Source: Pseudalgibacter ostreae
Lineage (GTDB): Bacteria; Bacteroidota; Bacteroidia; Flavobacteriales; Flavobacteriaceae
Length of the DNA: 64,000 bases
Direction: 5' to 3'
NCBI RefSeq assembly: GCF_042427585.1
Contig: NZ_JBHMFC010000001.1
Coordinates: 1 to 64,000 of the forward strand
Shown: positions 1 to 8,931 of the stretch, piece after piece
Layout: each line of letters begins with the position of its first letter
How positions within the stretch are numbered: the stretch's first letter is position 1
Position numbers and translations under genes: made by a program
Notes under the pieces: generated by a model
Database searches by the model: none
The model's input: the letters and a program-made list of their open reading frames with translations, nothing else
What the model was told of the DNA's origin: nothing

Positions 1-288
1 TAGATTTGACACAACCATTGCAAGTTGGTTGGGTTTCAACTATCTATCATTTATGGCAATATTCCTAAAGAAAATGAAAAGCAAAAAGTTTAAATGACCT
101 CAACATCAAAAGGAGCTATTTTAATAGCATCAATTGCAGATATCTTATTATAAGTTTCAATAAAATCTTTCATATTATAATTTTTATCAAATTAACACCA
201 AATATTCAAAAAGCATATTGAAAATAGTCAAAAGCACAATAAACACCCCTGATTGTATTACTTTTGTTGAAATTAAAAAATCAAAAAT
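1..288. other. Left edge and ppnP leader; possible tail of an upstream gene
   Basis: Reading from base 2 on the plus strand, 31 codons stay open to TGA at 95-97. They end in a hydrophobic then Lys-rich stretch (SFMAIFLKKMKSKKFK), as at the end of a membrane protein. The frame from base 3 is also open to TAA, so the true frame is not certain. The rest is AT-rich leader of the next gene. Confidence 0.3.
259..266 (+). promoter_or_regulatory. Probable -7 promoter element for ppnP
   Basis: TACTTTTG matches the Bacteroidota TAnnTTTG -7 consensus, 23 bases before the ATG. No good -33 TTTG is seen at the usual spacing. Confidence 0.5.
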
Positions 289-570
289 ATGATTTCAGCA
301 AACGAATATTTTGACGGAAACGTTAAATCTTTAGGTTACGTAAGTTCAACAGGAAATTCTACTTTGGGTGTTATGAATGCAGGCACTTACGAATTTAGTA
401 CATCCAAACATGAAACCATGAATGTTATTGAAGGTGAAATGAGTGTTAAATTACCTGGAAGTTCGGACTGGGTGACTTATAAAGCAGGAGAAGCTTATCA
501 AATTGAAGCTAATGAAAAATTTCAAGTAAAGGTTAGCGGGCAAACCTCTTATTTGTGCCAATACAAATAA
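289..570 (+). CDS. ppnP: Pyrimidine/purine nucleoside phosphorylase PpnP
   Basis: A 93-residue single-domain cupin of the PpnP (formerly YaiE/DUF1255) family, full length for the family. It splits purine and pyrimidine nucleosides with phosphate into base and ribose-1-phosphate in the cytoplasm. The family signature is clear: the N-terminal NEYFDGNVKSLGY segment, TLGVMNAGTYEF in the middle, and the ETMNVIEGEMSVKLPG cupin strand, ending SYLCQYK. It stands alone, with its own -7 element and a strong terminator behind it, so it is probably monocistronic. Start ATG at 289 follows an A-rich stretch rather than a strong Shine-Dalgarno, as is common in this phylum. Confidence 0.93.
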   Translation: MISANEYFDGNVKSLGYVSSTGNSTLGVMNAGTYEFSTSKHETMNVIEGEMSVKLPGSSDWVTYKAGEAYQIEANEKFQVKVSGQTSYLCQYK

Positions 571-607
571 GAGCCATTCTTTTAAAAACCATTGAAAATA
601 AAAATTT

Positions 608-651
608 GACCTTTAACATCCTCCTTTTCGGAAATGTTAAAGGTCTTTTTT
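608..651 (+). terminator. Rho-independent terminator after ppnP
   Basis: Perfect 12-bp stem (608-619 with 634-645, GACCTTTAACAT / ATGTTAAAGGTC) and a 14-base loop, then six T. The minus-strand GH8 gene converges on it and the other side is also T-rich, so it may act both ways. Confidence 0.9.
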
Positions 652-730
652 ATCAAATCATCTTTCAACATCAGTTATGGCAGTTATCGAACTCTTGATT
701 CTAAAACGCAACTTAATCCAAAATTACAGA

Positions 731-2110
731 CTACTCTTTTAACAGTTTGTAAGGCACGCCATTAATAACAATAATATAAAGCCCAGAATTTAAATGCTGT
801 AACTCTATTTGAGTAACGTTTTCTGGGCATGCCTTATCCATTAACAATGTTCCAGAAAGGTTGTATAGTTTTACCACATTGTTATAGTGCGAACCAAAAT
901 TTAAATAAAGGGTATTTATAACTGGGTGGGGATAAAAGGAAGCGTATATAACTCTGTTTGATTGAGGAGCGCCAAGGGTTAACATTTTTTCGGGACTATA
1001 AAAATTACCACTAAGCGTTAATAAATAAAGTACACGTAAAGTAGAAGCAAAATAAGCATCGCTCTTCATGTTTACAACTTTACTATACGCTAAGTTTACA
1101 AAATCTTGATTATTAGAAGCCATGGCAGCTACCGCATAGGCTCCAGTAAACGTAACATCTTTATATCCCATTTCGTAAGCTGTTCCATCTAAATTATATC
1201 CTGGGTAAATGTTATCTAAACCACCCTTATCATTAATAAAAGCAATAGCTTTATTTGCGTAACTTAAAGCATCAGAATTTCCATACCATAAATAATCCAA
1301 GGTTAATCGCCAAGGTGTTCTGGCAGCATCATAACTATAAGCTTGCCCCGCATACTTAGCCCAACCAACTTGGGTAGAAAAACTTCCATCTGCCTGGCAC
1401 CAATCTGAGACTAAATTAAATTTCGCATTATTCTGAGATTGATTTAATTGGATTATCTGATAGCTTTTAGAAGCGACATTATTCCAACTCCCATCGTTGG
1501 TATGCGACGCATATGCGCGATAATATGCAGGTGAATAATATGAAATATTAGTGGTAGCACTTCCACCCCAAGCATCTCCAGGTTTTAAAACGTGGGTTCC
1601 AGATTCTATTTCATGAGTTTTAATAATATTAATCAATGTGCTCGCTGCATTGCTATAGTTAATAGAGCCGGTGCTGCCCCATCTAGTATTGGCAATTAAT
1701 AATGCCATCGCAACATCTAGTTCTGCGTCTGTAGCGCCATTTTGTCCAATTACGGATGAACATTCTTGAATTTTCCAATGCATCACATCGTTCTCATTTA
1801 AAAAAGATTGATAATAATGCCATAGCCCATCCAACAAGGTTTGGTCTCCCGCATAAGCCGCAATCAACATACCATAACCGATACCTTCAGACACGGTTTC
1901 GTTAGGATTATCAAATTTCACACGTATACTATTCGCATTGCAATGGGTGGTGTATTTACTCTTCCAAGATGTGTAAGCTTCAATAATATCAGACTGGTTT
2001 ATGTTTGTAGGAAGTGTTCCATACTCATAGCCAGGATTTAATAATGTTTGGGCATAATTAAAGTTTACAGATGCTATTATAAAAATAATAGACAGATTAA
2101 TAGTTCTCAT
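731..2110 (-). CDS. Secreted glycoside hydrolase family 8 (endoglucanase-like) with type IX secretion tail
   Basis: 459 residues. Signal peptide at 1-20 (ends NYAQ), GH8 (alpha/alpha)6 barrel at about 25-385, and a C-terminal Por/T9SS sorting domain at about 392-459 (FYPHPVINTLYLNF, VKLYNLSGTLL, LNSGLYIIVI). The GH8 proton donor is Glu75 in VSEGIGYGMLIA. Asp128 in ATDAELDVAMALLIA is the substrate-binding acid, and Asp272 in AARTPWRLTLDY is at the position of the catalytic base. GH8 enzymes cut beta-1,4 glucans, xylan or chitosan; the exact substrate cannot be read here. The protein should be exported by Sec and then across the outer membrane by the type IX system. No other polysaccharide-use genes lie nearby, so it is not in an obvious PUL. 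Confidence 0.88.
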   Translation of the reverse strand: MRTINLSIIFIIASVNFNYAQTLLNPGYEYGTLPTNINQSDIIEAYTSWKSKYTTHCNANSIRVKFDNPNETVSEGIGYGMLIAAYAGDQTLLDGLWHYYQSFLNENDVMHWKIQECSSVIGQNGATDAELDVAMALLIANTRWGSTGSINYSNAASTLINIIKTHEIESGTHVLKPGDAWGGSATTNISYYSPAYYRAYASHTNDGSWNNVASKSYQIIQLNQSQNNAKFNLVSDWCQADGSFSTQVGWAKYAGQAYSYDAARTPWRLTLDYLWYGNSDALSYANKAIAFINDKGGLDNIYPGYNLDGTAYEMGYKDVTFTGAYAVAAMASNNQDFVNLAYSKVVNMKSDAYFASTLRVLYLLTLSGNFYSPEKMLTLGAPQSNRVIYASFYPHPVINTLYLNFGSHYNNVVKLYNLSGTLLMDKACPENVTQIELQHLNSGLYIIVINGVPYKLLKE

Positions 2111-2251
2111 ATATAGGTTAAGATTTAAATCGCCATCTCAATCGACTAAAATTGAGGTTTGATAGATTAAAAACATTAAATATAAGAAAACACACTAATT
2201 TAATGTAGGTTTTTTATAGCTTAAAATATTTAACCTTAAAAAAGGGACGAT

Positions 2252-3169
2252 TTATGATTCTTTAATAATGGTTAAAAAAACAGATGTCCCTTTTTCTAAA
2301 GCTGAAGGGTTTTCAAAAAATAGAGATTTATTTTTAAATTCTGTTTCCACCAAGAAATAATGCCCCTTAAAATAGGATTGCTTTACCTTAACCTCCAAAT
2401 CTGAAATATCAACTTGCTTTAACTGGTTAGCATAAACCATCTCTCCATCAATCTCATTAAATTCTCCAAAAAAAGAGGCTATTAATTTATGCTCAGGATT
2501 ATGGTACAGGTATTTAGGTGTATTATGAGCCATAATTTTAGCATCATCTAAAACAAGCATCGTATCGGAGAAAGACAATACATCATCTTTATCGTGAGTA
2601 GCCACTATACAAGTGATGTTTTTTTCTTTAAGATATTTAAACAAACTTCGGCGCAACGATTGCTTCTGAAAATTATCGATATGACTAAAAGGCTCGTCCA
2701 ATAAAATAATTTCTGGTTGTTTTGCAATGGCTCTAGCTAGAGCCACACGTTGTTTCTGACCACCACTTAATTCTTTGACTTTAACATCTGCCACAGACTC
2801 CAATTCTACAACCTTCAAAAGTTCTTGAATACGTTGTTCTTTTTCCTCGGGATAAAAATTAGATAAAAACGCACCAATGTTCTCGGATACAGAAATAAAC
2901 GGCATCAAATCAAATTCTTGGGCGACATACTTCATAAACTCAGGCCCTACAATGAGATTGTGCTTAGGTCCCAAAATGGGGGTGTTTCCCCAAAAAATAT
3001 CACCTTCATTCAAATCATAAGTACCATAAAGCAGCTTTAAGAGCGTACTCTTGCCAGAACCACTCTCGCCAATAATAGACAGATGCTCACCCCTCTTAAC
3101 ATTAAAACTTATAGTTTCTAGAACGGCTTGTTTTTTATATTTAAAAGATAGATTCTTAACCTGAAGCAT
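2252..3169 (-). CDS. ABC transporter ATP-binding protein, orphan
   Basis: 305 residues. One ABC ATPase domain at 1-230: Walker A GESGSGKST (about 34-42), Q-loop YVAQEFDLM, signature LSGGQKQR, Walker B IILLDEPFS and switch His in VATHDKDD. A C-terminal part of about 70 residues (from about 235) resembles the TOBE-like regulatory tail of importer ATPases such as PotA or FbpC. Those families drive uptake of polyamines, iron or anions with a separate permease. No permease or binding protein is adjacent: the flanking genes are a GH8 enzyme and a peptidase. The substrate is therefore unknown. ATG at 3169 gives the expected MLQVKNLSFKY start. Confidence 0.85.
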   Translation of the reverse strand: MLQVKNLSFKYKKQAVLETISFNVKRGEHLSIIGESGSGKSTLLKLLYGTYDLNEGDIFWGNTPILGPKHNLIVGPEFMKYVAQEFDLMPFISVSENIGAFLSNFYPEEKEQRIQELLKVVELESVADVKVKELSGGQKQRVALARAIAKQPEIILLDEPFSHIDNFQKQSLRRSLFKYLKEKNITCIVATHDKDDVLSFSDTMLVLDDAKIMAHNTPKYLYHNPEHKLIASFFGEFNEIDGEMVYANQLKQVDISDLEVKVKQSYFKGHYFLVETEFKNKSLFFENPSALEKGTSVFLTIIKES

Positions 3170-3255
3170 AATATAATTTAAAATGAGACTTCTAATTTAG
3201 ATATTGAATAACGTATAAAAGTTATAAACAGTTAACATATCTCCGTGTCCAGTCT

Positions 3256-5406
3256 TTACTCTTTTCCGTTTACACGATAAGGCAAGGCATCAAAACCCAT
3301 GTTAAACAACGTAAATCCAAAAATATCAGCATATTGCTCTATAATTTTACTTACAGGGGTGCCCGCACCGTGCCCCGCATCGGTTTCAATACGAATAAGT
3401 GTAGGGTTTGTACCCGTTTGTTTCTTCTGTAACTCGGCAGCAAACTTAAAGCTATGTGTGGGCACCACACGGTCATCGTGATCGCCAGTCGTTATTAAGG
3501 TAGCAGGATATGCCACGCCTTCTTTCACATTATGTAAAGGAGAATAGCCTTTTAGATACTCAAACATGTCTTGGCTTTGTTCCGCTGTACCATAATCATA
3601 GGCCCAACCAGCACCTGCTGTAAAGGTGTGATAACGCAACATATCTAAAACACCAACTGCAGGAAGAGCTACTTTTGCTAGATCTGGGCGCTGTGTCATT
3701 GTTGCCCCCACCAACAAGCCTCCATTGGAGCCCCCTCTTATAGCCAAGTAACTGGGCGTTGTATAATCTTTTTCAATTAAATATTCTGCAGCAGCAATAA
3801 AATCATCAAACACATTTTGTTTTTTTAATTGTATTCCTGCATCATGCCATACTTTACCGTACTCGCCACCCCCTCGGAGATTTGGAACTGCCAGAATACC
3901 GCCCTGTTCCATCCATACGGCATTGGTAATACTAAACGCTGGAGTTAAACTAATATTAAAACCGCCATAACCATACAGCATGGTTGGGTTTTTACCATCG
4001 CGTTTCAACCCCTTTTTATGCGTAATCATCATAGGAACCTTTGTTCCATCCTTTGACGTATAGAACACTTGATGGCTTTCATAATTATCTGGATCAAACC
4101 CTATTTCAGGTTTCCAATACAGTGCCGTTTTTCCAGATACAGGATCCATTTTATAAATACTGGACGGTGTATTATAATTGGTAAAGGCATAATACAAAAC
4201 AGAATCTTTTGCTTTGCCACTAAACCCATTTACCGTACCTAGTCCCGGAAGGACAATATCCTTTATTAATTGGCCATTATAATCGTATTGTTTTACTTGA
4301 GAAATAGCATCCACCATATAATGGGCAAAGAAAAAACCACTTCCTTTAGAGGGTCTCAGTACATGTTCGGTTTCTGGAATAAAATCTTTCCAATTCTCTG
4401 GTGTTGGATTTGAAGCTTCTACCGTAACAATCTTTTTATTGGGAGCGTCTAAATTAGTAACCAAAAATAAGGTGCTACCATCGTTTTCCAATACATAGGT
4501 ATCACTATCTGTATGGTTTAAAATAGTAACAAAAGATTTGTTTTTAAGCGAAAGGTCTCTTATAAACAGTTTGTTTCCAGATGTCGATTCTTGTGCAGAG
4601 ATGATTAAATATGCATCATCTTCGGTAACACCAGCAGAGATGTAGCGGTGCTTTTCTTCAGGTATTCCGCCAAAAATTAAAACATCTTCTTTTTGAGATG
4701 TTCCCAATTCATGGTAATACACTTTATGTTGATCGGTTTTAGCCGAAAGCTCACTTCCCTTTGGTTTATCGTAGCTCGAATAATAAAACCCTTCATTTTT
4801 ATACCAAGCGATGGCACTAAATTTCACATCCTTAAGCGTGTCGCCAATAATAGCTTTGTTTTCAGTTTTCATGACGATAATTTTTCGCCAATCGCTTCCG
4901 CCTTCAGAAATAGAATACGCCAATAAACTCCCATCTTTTGAAAAACTCAAATCTCCTAAAGAAACGGTCCCATCTTTTGAAAACGTATTAGGATCTAAGA
5001 AAACCTCAGTATCCCCACCCTCCTTTTTTCTATAAATGACGTCTTGATTTTGCAACCCATCATTTTTAAAATAATAGGTGAAATCGCCTTCTATAAAAGG
5101 CGCACTAATTTTCTCATAATTCCATAAATCTGTTAGGCGCTTTTTTAAATCGTCTTTAAAAGGAATCTTTTCCAAATAGGTATTGGTCGTATTATTTTGA
5201 GCTTCCACCCAAGCTTCGGTTTCTGGGCTCCTATCATCTTCCAACCATCTGTAGGGATCTTTAACGTCTGTGCCAAAATAAGTATCTATAGTATCAACGG
5301 TTTTTGTTTCAGGATAATTCACAAGCAAATCAGTTTTTTTAGGCGTTTCGTTTTTACAGGCAACTAAAACGGCTACGGATAGAAAATAAATAAGTGGGTT
5401 TTTCAT
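3256..5406 (-). CDS. Prolyl oligopeptidase family S9A, predicted lipoprotein
   Basis: 716 residues, usual length for bacterial prolyl endopeptidases. It has a lipoprotein signal with lipobox ending at Cys17 (VLVAC), an N-terminal linker (TVDTIDTYFGTDVKDPYRW), a seven-bladed propeller at about 90-440, and an alpha/beta-hydrolase domain to the end. The catalytic triad is visible: Ser560 in GGSNGG, Asp645 in GDHDDRVVP and His679 in DAGHGAG. The family cuts short peptides after proline. The lipobox suggests a periplasm-facing lipid anchor, so it would clip peptides outside the cytoplasm. A candidate -7 element (TATTTTTG) lies at 5426-5433 on the minus strand. It has no functional link to its neighbours. 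Confidence 0.93.
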   Translation of the reverse strand: MKNPLIYFLSVAVLVACKNETPKKTDLLVNYPETKTVDTIDTYFGTDVKDPYRWLEDDRSPETEAWVEAQNNTTNTYLEKIPFKDDLKKRLTDLWNYEKISAPFIEGDFTYYFKNDGLQNQDVIYRKKEGGDTEVFLDPNTFSKDGTVSLGDLSFSKDGSLLAYSISEGGSDWRKIIVMKTENKAIIGDTLKDVKFSAIAWYKNEGFYYSSYDKPKGSELSAKTDQHKVYYHELGTSQKEDVLIFGGIPEEKHRYISAGVTEDDAYLIISAQESTSGNKLFIRDLSLKNKSFVTILNHTDSDTYVLENDGSTLFLVTNLDAPNKKIVTVEASNPTPENWKDFIPETEHVLRPSKGSGFFFAHYMVDAISQVKQYDYNGQLIKDIVLPGLGTVNGFSGKAKDSVLYYAFTNYNTPSSIYKMDPVSGKTALYWKPEIGFDPDNYESHQVFYTSKDGTKVPMMITHKKGLKRDGKNPTMLYGYGGFNISLTPAFSITNAVWMEQGGILAVPNLRGGGEYGKVWHDAGIQLKKQNVFDDFIAAAEYLIEKDYTTPSYLAIRGGSNGGLLVGATMTQRPDLAKVALPAVGVLDMLRYHTFTAGAGWAYDYGTAEQSQDMFEYLKGYSPLHNVKEGVAYPATLITTGDHDDRVVPTHSFKFAAELQKKQTGTNPTLIRIETDAGHGAGTPVSKIIEQYADIFGFTLFNMGFDALPYRVNGKE

Positions 5407-5440
5407 AATTGAAGGTATTAATACCCAAAAATAAACAAAA

Positions 5441-5467
5441 AAGCCTCTGTAATAAATACAGAAGCTT
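5441..5467 (-). terminator. Terminator after asd
   Basis: On the minus strand, an 11-bp stem (5457-5467 with 5441-5451, one G-U pair) with a 5-base loop is followed by TTTTTTG, directly behind the asd stop codon. Confidence 0.8.
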
Positions 5468-5492
5468 AATTAATAGGTTTCTTAACAGAACT

Positions 5493-6482
5493 TTATACTA
5501 AGTGGTTCTCTATTAAATATTCTGCAATCTGAATGGTATTGGTTGCAGCACCTTTACGAAGGTTATCCGCAACTATCCACATGTTTAAAGTATTGGGCTG
5601 CGATTCGTCTCTTCTAATACGCCCCACAAACACATCATCTTTATCATGTGCATATATAGGCATTGGATAGGTATTGGTATCGGTATTATCTTGAACCACT
5701 ACTCCAGAGGTTTCGTTTAGCAATTTACGCACATCGGCCAAATCGAAATCCTTTTCAAACTGAACATTTACAGCTTCGGAATGCCCACCTGATGTTGGAA
5801 TTCTTACCGCTGTGGCCGTAATTGAAAATGTTTTATCATTAAATATTTTTTGCGGTTCTTGTGCCAATTTCATTTCTTCTTTAGTGTATCCATTTTCTAA
5901 AAACACATCACAATGCGGCAAAGCATTTCTTCCAATAGGATAAGGATAGGCCATTTCCCCTTTTATACCGGCAATTTCATTTTCCAATTGCTTAACTGCT
6001 TTTACACCGGTACCAGAAACCGACTGGTATGTGGAAACCACCACACGTTTCATTTTATATTTTTTATGAAGCGGCGCTAAAGCCATAACCATTTGTATGG
6101 TTGAGCAATTTGGATTGGCAATAATCTTATCTTCTTTTGTTAATTCATTAGCATTGATCTCTGGAACCACCAATTTTTTAGTCGGATCCATTCTCCAAGC
6201 TGAAGAATTATCAATTACCGTAGTACCTACTTCTGCAAATTTTGGCGCCCACTCTAAAGAAGTCTCACCTCCAGCCGATAAAATAGCAATTTGAGGTTTA
6301 GCAGCAACAGCCTCGGCCAAACCAATTATAGTATACTCTTTATTTTTATAGGTCATTTTTTTTCCTACAGAACGTTCTGAAGCGACTAGCAACAATTCAG
6401 TTAAAGGAAAATTTCGTTCTTCGAGAACTTTTAGCATCACTTCGCCAACCATTCCAGTGGCACCAACTACAGCTATTTTCAT
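5493..6482 (-). CDS. asd: Aspartate-semialdehyde dehydrogenase
   Basis: 329 residues, full length. It reduces aspartyl phosphate to aspartate semialdehyde with NADPH, the branch point to lysine/diaminopimelate, threonine and methionine. Visible features are the N-terminal Rossmann motif GATGMVGEVM (residues 7-16), active-site Cys126 in NPNCSTIQ, and the general-base His in PTSGGHSEA near residue 235. DNSSAWRMD and the phosphate-binding Arg region are conserved. The gene has its own likely promoter (6508-6540) and a terminator behind it, so it is probably transcribed alone. The neighbouring mscL and prolyl oligopeptidase genes have no pathway link. Confidence 0.96.
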   Translation of the reverse strand: MKIAVVGATGMVGEVMLKVLEERNFPLTELLLVASERSVGKKMTYKNKEYTIIGLAEAVAAKPQIAILSAGGETSLEWAPKFAEVGTTVIDNSSAWRMDPTKKLVVPEINANELTKEDKIIANPNCSTIQMVMALAPLHKKYKMKRVVVSTYQSVSGTGVKAVKQLENEIAGIKGEMAYPYPIGRNALPHCDVFLENGYTKEEMKLAQEPQKIFNDKTFSITATAVRIPTSGGHSEAVNVQFEKDFDLADVRKLLNETSGVVVQDNTDTNTYPMPIYAHDKDDVFVGRIRRDESQPNTLNMWIVADNLRKGAATNTIQIAEYLIENHLV

Positions 6483-6507
6483 ATCTAATACAAATTAATA
6501 TTTTACA

Positions 6508-6540
6508 CAAAATTAGACATTTATAGCCCTTTTAAGCAAA
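6508..6540 (-). promoter_or_regulatory. Probable asd promoter
   Basis: On the minus strand, a -7 TAATTTTG (6515-6508) is preceded 21 bases upstream by TTTG (6540-6537). This fits the Bacteroidota TTTG / TAnnTTTG pattern with slightly long spacing. Confidence 0.55.
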
Positions 6541-6541
6541 C

Positions 6542-6577
6542 AAAAAGCCCTCAATTTTTTAAAACGGAGGGCTTTTT
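6542..6577 (-). terminator. Terminator after mscL
   Basis: Perfect 11-bp stem (6542-6552 with 6567-6577, AAAAAGCCCTC / GAGGGCTTTTT) ending in a T-run on either strand; it lies just behind mscL. Confidence 0.88.
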
Positions 6578-6615
6578 AACAACATATAACACAGTGTTAT
6601 ATATTTAACAAATTG

Positions 6616-7017
6616 TTATTTTTTTAGCAAATCTCTAATTTGAATAAGCAATTCTTCTTGAGAAGGTCCTTTTGGTGCCGCTGGGGCTGGCTCTTCTTTA
6701 CGCTTCATTCTATTAATGCCTTTAATAACCATAAACATGACAAAAGCGACAATGATAAAATCAATAACATTAGTAATAAAATCTCCATAAAGCACAGCAA
6801 CTTCACCCACTATTTCACCAGCTTCGTTTAAGGTTCCTTCGGTAATCACGTATTTTAGATCTTTAAAGTCTGAATTAAATATCAATCCAACTAAAGGCGA
6901 TACAATACCTCCTGTAAAAGAAGTCACTACTCGGTTAAAAGCAGCACCCATAACAAAAGCAACGGCAATATCTACCAAATTGCCTTTCATTGCAAATTCT
7001 TTAAATTCTTTAAGCAT
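6616..7017 (-). CDS. mscL: Large-conductance mechanosensitive channel MscL
   Basis: 133 residues, typical. MscL opens under membrane tension and lets solutes out on osmotic downshock. The amphipathic N-terminal helix (MLKEFKEFAMKGN) leads into TM1 (VDIAVAFVMGAAFNRVVTSF) with the conserved small-residue pore lining. A periplasmic loop follows, then TM2 at about 80-100 (DFITNVIDFIIVAFVMFMVIK) and a charged cytoplasmic C-terminal helix (EELLIQIRDLL). It is closed by its own terminator and starts 62 bases after alr ends, so it could be read from the tdk-alr transcript or alone. Confidence 0.96.
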   Translation of the reverse strand: MLKEFKEFAMKGNLVDIAVAFVMGAAFNRVVTSFTGGIVSPLVGLIFNSDFKDLKYVITEGTLNEAGEIVGEVAVLYGDFITNVIDFIIVAFVMFMVIKGINRMKRKEEPAPAAPKGPSQEELLIQIRDLLKK

Positions 7018-7079
7018 ATTTTTAGTGTATAAGGGTTATGATGGGGCTAAAATACTAAAAACTAGCCTAAATGTAAATA

Positions 7080-8186
7080 TTATTTTAAAATCAACCGTTT
7101 TACCCGTTGCGAAATGGCGGTTATAATCTCATAAGAAATCGTATGGGCTTGTGCTGCTAGATTTTCAGCAGACGCATGAGGCCCAAAAACAATAACCTCA
7201 TCGCCTTCATTACAATCAATATCTGTAATATTTACCATAATCATATCCATACACACATTACCAACAATAGGGGCTTGTTTTCCGTTTATAACTACAAACC
7301 CTTTACCTTGCCCATACTGTCTTCCAATACCATCGGCATGACCAATGGGAAGTGTGGCAGTTTTAATTTCCTTTTCAGTTTTAAAAGCACGATTATATCC
7401 TACCGAATCCCCTTTGTTAATAGTATGTATTTGAGAAATAACCGTCTTTAACGTCGCAATAGGCTTAACGTTTTTATTTTCCTTTTCAGAATTACCAAAA
7501 CCATATAGCCCTATTCCACTTCGCACCATATCAAAATGGGCTTCGGGATAGTTTAAAATACCAGACGTATTACAAATATGGAGCATTGGTGTATAGCCCA
7601 TGTTTTTAGCGAAATTTACAGCAATGCTTTTAAAGGTCGCTATCTGATTTAAAGTGAATTCTTTTTCAGTTAAATCTTCACTGGCAGCAAGATGCGAAAG
7701 TATTGAAATCACTTTTATAGCTGTAGTACTCTTTAATTTTGAAAGAACAGCATCTAATTCCTTTTCATAAAACCCAAGGCGATTCAATCCCGTATTAAAT
7801 TTAATATGAACGGGATACGCTGTGTGTTTTTTAGCAATTGCAACCTCAATAAACTCATGTAACACTTTTGCATTATACAAACAAGGTTCCAGGTTATTTA
7901 CAATTAAAGTTTCAAAACTTACGGCCTGAGGATGTAAGACCATGATAGGTTTGGTAATGCCACTTTCGCGTAGGGCTACACCTTCTTTTACATAGGCTAC
8001 CGCAAAATAATCGGCACCTAAATCTTGCATATAATGAGCTATTTCGCTAGCATCGCTTCCATAAGCAAAGGCTTTTACTACGGCTAAAAATTTAGTTTCT
8101 GGTTTTAATCTCGACTTAAGATATTCAAAGTTATGCTTTAAAGCTTTTAAATCTATTTCAAGACAAGTTTCTTGCGCTTTAGACAT
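7080..8186 (-). CDS. alr: Alanine racemase
   Basis: 368 residues, full length. This PLP enzyme interconverts L- and D-alanine for peptidoglycan. Lys38 in AVVKAFAYGSD is the PLP lysine, with Phe-Ala in place of the more common Asn-Ala after it. The second catalytic residue is the Tyr in DSVGYNRAFK (about 268). The RSGIGLYGFG segment and VGNVCMDMIMV are conserved. The start overlaps the end of tdk by 8 bases, so the two genes are very likely translated together from one message. N-terminal MSKAQETCLEIDLKALKHN aligns with family starts. Confidence 0.95.
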   Translation of the reverse strand: MSKAQETCLEIDLKALKHNFEYLKSRLKPETKFLAVVKAFAYGSDASEIAHYMQDLGADYFAVAYVKEGVALRESGITKPIMVLHPQAVSFETLIVNNLEPCLYNAKVLHEFIEVAIAKKHTAYPVHIKFNTGLNRLGFYEKELDAVLSKLKSTTAIKVISILSHLAASEDLTEKEFTLNQIATFKSIAVNFAKNMGYTPMLHICNTSGILNYPEAHFDMVRSGIGLYGFGNSEKENKNVKPIATLKTVISQIHTINKGDSVGYNRAFKTEKEIKTATLPIGHADGIGRQYGQGKGFVVINGKQAPIVGNVCMDMIMVNITDIDCNEGDEVIVFGPHASAENLAAQAHTISYEIITAISQRVKRLILK

Positions 8187-8829
8187 TATCGTTTTTTGAT
8201 TTAGAGGGAATTAAGTCTTCTTTTTTAGATGTTTCAGCACTTCTATCTTTATCCTGCATTCTAGCCCGATAGAACGCGGCCCTGCTTAAGGGCTCGTACG
8301 CCTCTACCTCTCCAAGAAGCACCAAATTATCACTTTTTGATTTGCGATAACTATACTGTGCCAAATTACCGGTTCGCGTACAAATAGCATGTACCTTGGT
8401 AACGTATTCTGCCGTTGCCATCAAATTCGGCATGGGCCCAAAAGGCTTACCTTTAAAGTCCATATCCAATCCTGCTACAATAACACGAATCCCTTTATTG
8501 GCCAAATCATTGCAAACACGTACAATTTCATCATCAAAAAACTGTGCTTCATCAATACCCACAACATCGCAACCATCTGCCAAAATCGGGATATTTGCCG
8601 CCGCAGGAACTGGTGTAGAACGAATTTCATTGGCATCATGAGACACCACTCTATCCTCGTCATACCGAAGGTCTATCGAGGGTTTAAAGATTTCAACTTT
8701 TTGTTTGGCAAATTGAGCACGCTTTAATCTACGGATCAATTCTTCAGTTTTACCTGAAAACATAGAACCACAAATGACTTCCACCCAACCAAATTGTTCT
8801 TTATGATTTACTGTATTTTCAAGAAACAT
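8179..8829 (-). CDS. tdk: Thymidine kinase, type II
   Basis: 216 residues. It phosphorylates thymidine in the salvage pathway. Walker A GSMFSGKTEELIRR is near residue 21, Walker B-like VGIDEAQFFDD follows, and the substrate lasso region DMDFKGKPFGPMPNLMA is intact. The zinc site is partly changed: CTRTGNLAQYSYR keeps one Cys where many enzymes have a CxxC pair. A 30-residue Lys/Ser-rich C-terminal tail overlaps the alr start by 8 bases. A -7 element lies just upstream, so tdk-alr is probably a two-gene operon. Confidence 0.94.
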   Translation of the reverse strand: MFLENTVNHKEQFGWVEVICGSMFSGKTEELIRRLKRAQFAKQKVEIFKPSIDLRYDEDRVVSHDANEIRSTPVPAAANIPILADGCDVVGIDEAQFFDDEIVRVCNDLANKGIRVIVAGLDMDFKGKPFGPMPNLMATAEYVTKVHAICTRTGNLAQYSYRKSKSDNLVLLGEVEAYEPLSRAAFYRARMQDKDRSAETSKKEDLIPSKSKNDNV

Positions 8830-8850
8830 TTTGTAATTTTAACACTAAAA

Positions 8851-8858
8851 CAAAGTTA
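8851..8858 (-). promoter_or_regulatory. Probable -7 element for tdk-alr
   Basis: TAACTTTG on the minus strand, 22 bases upstream of the tdk ATG, fits TAnnTTTG. No -33 match is seen. Confidence 0.45.
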
Positions 8859-8931
8859 ATCTTCGTTTATATAAAGGCGATGTAAATTTATTAAAAATAT
8901 TAAGCCTAATGCGGAATTAAATTAAAAAATA

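Noticed and set aside
90..173. 27-codon minus-strand frame beginning MKDFIETYNK
   Set aside because: Vague likeness to an SDR fragment; too short and without context to call.
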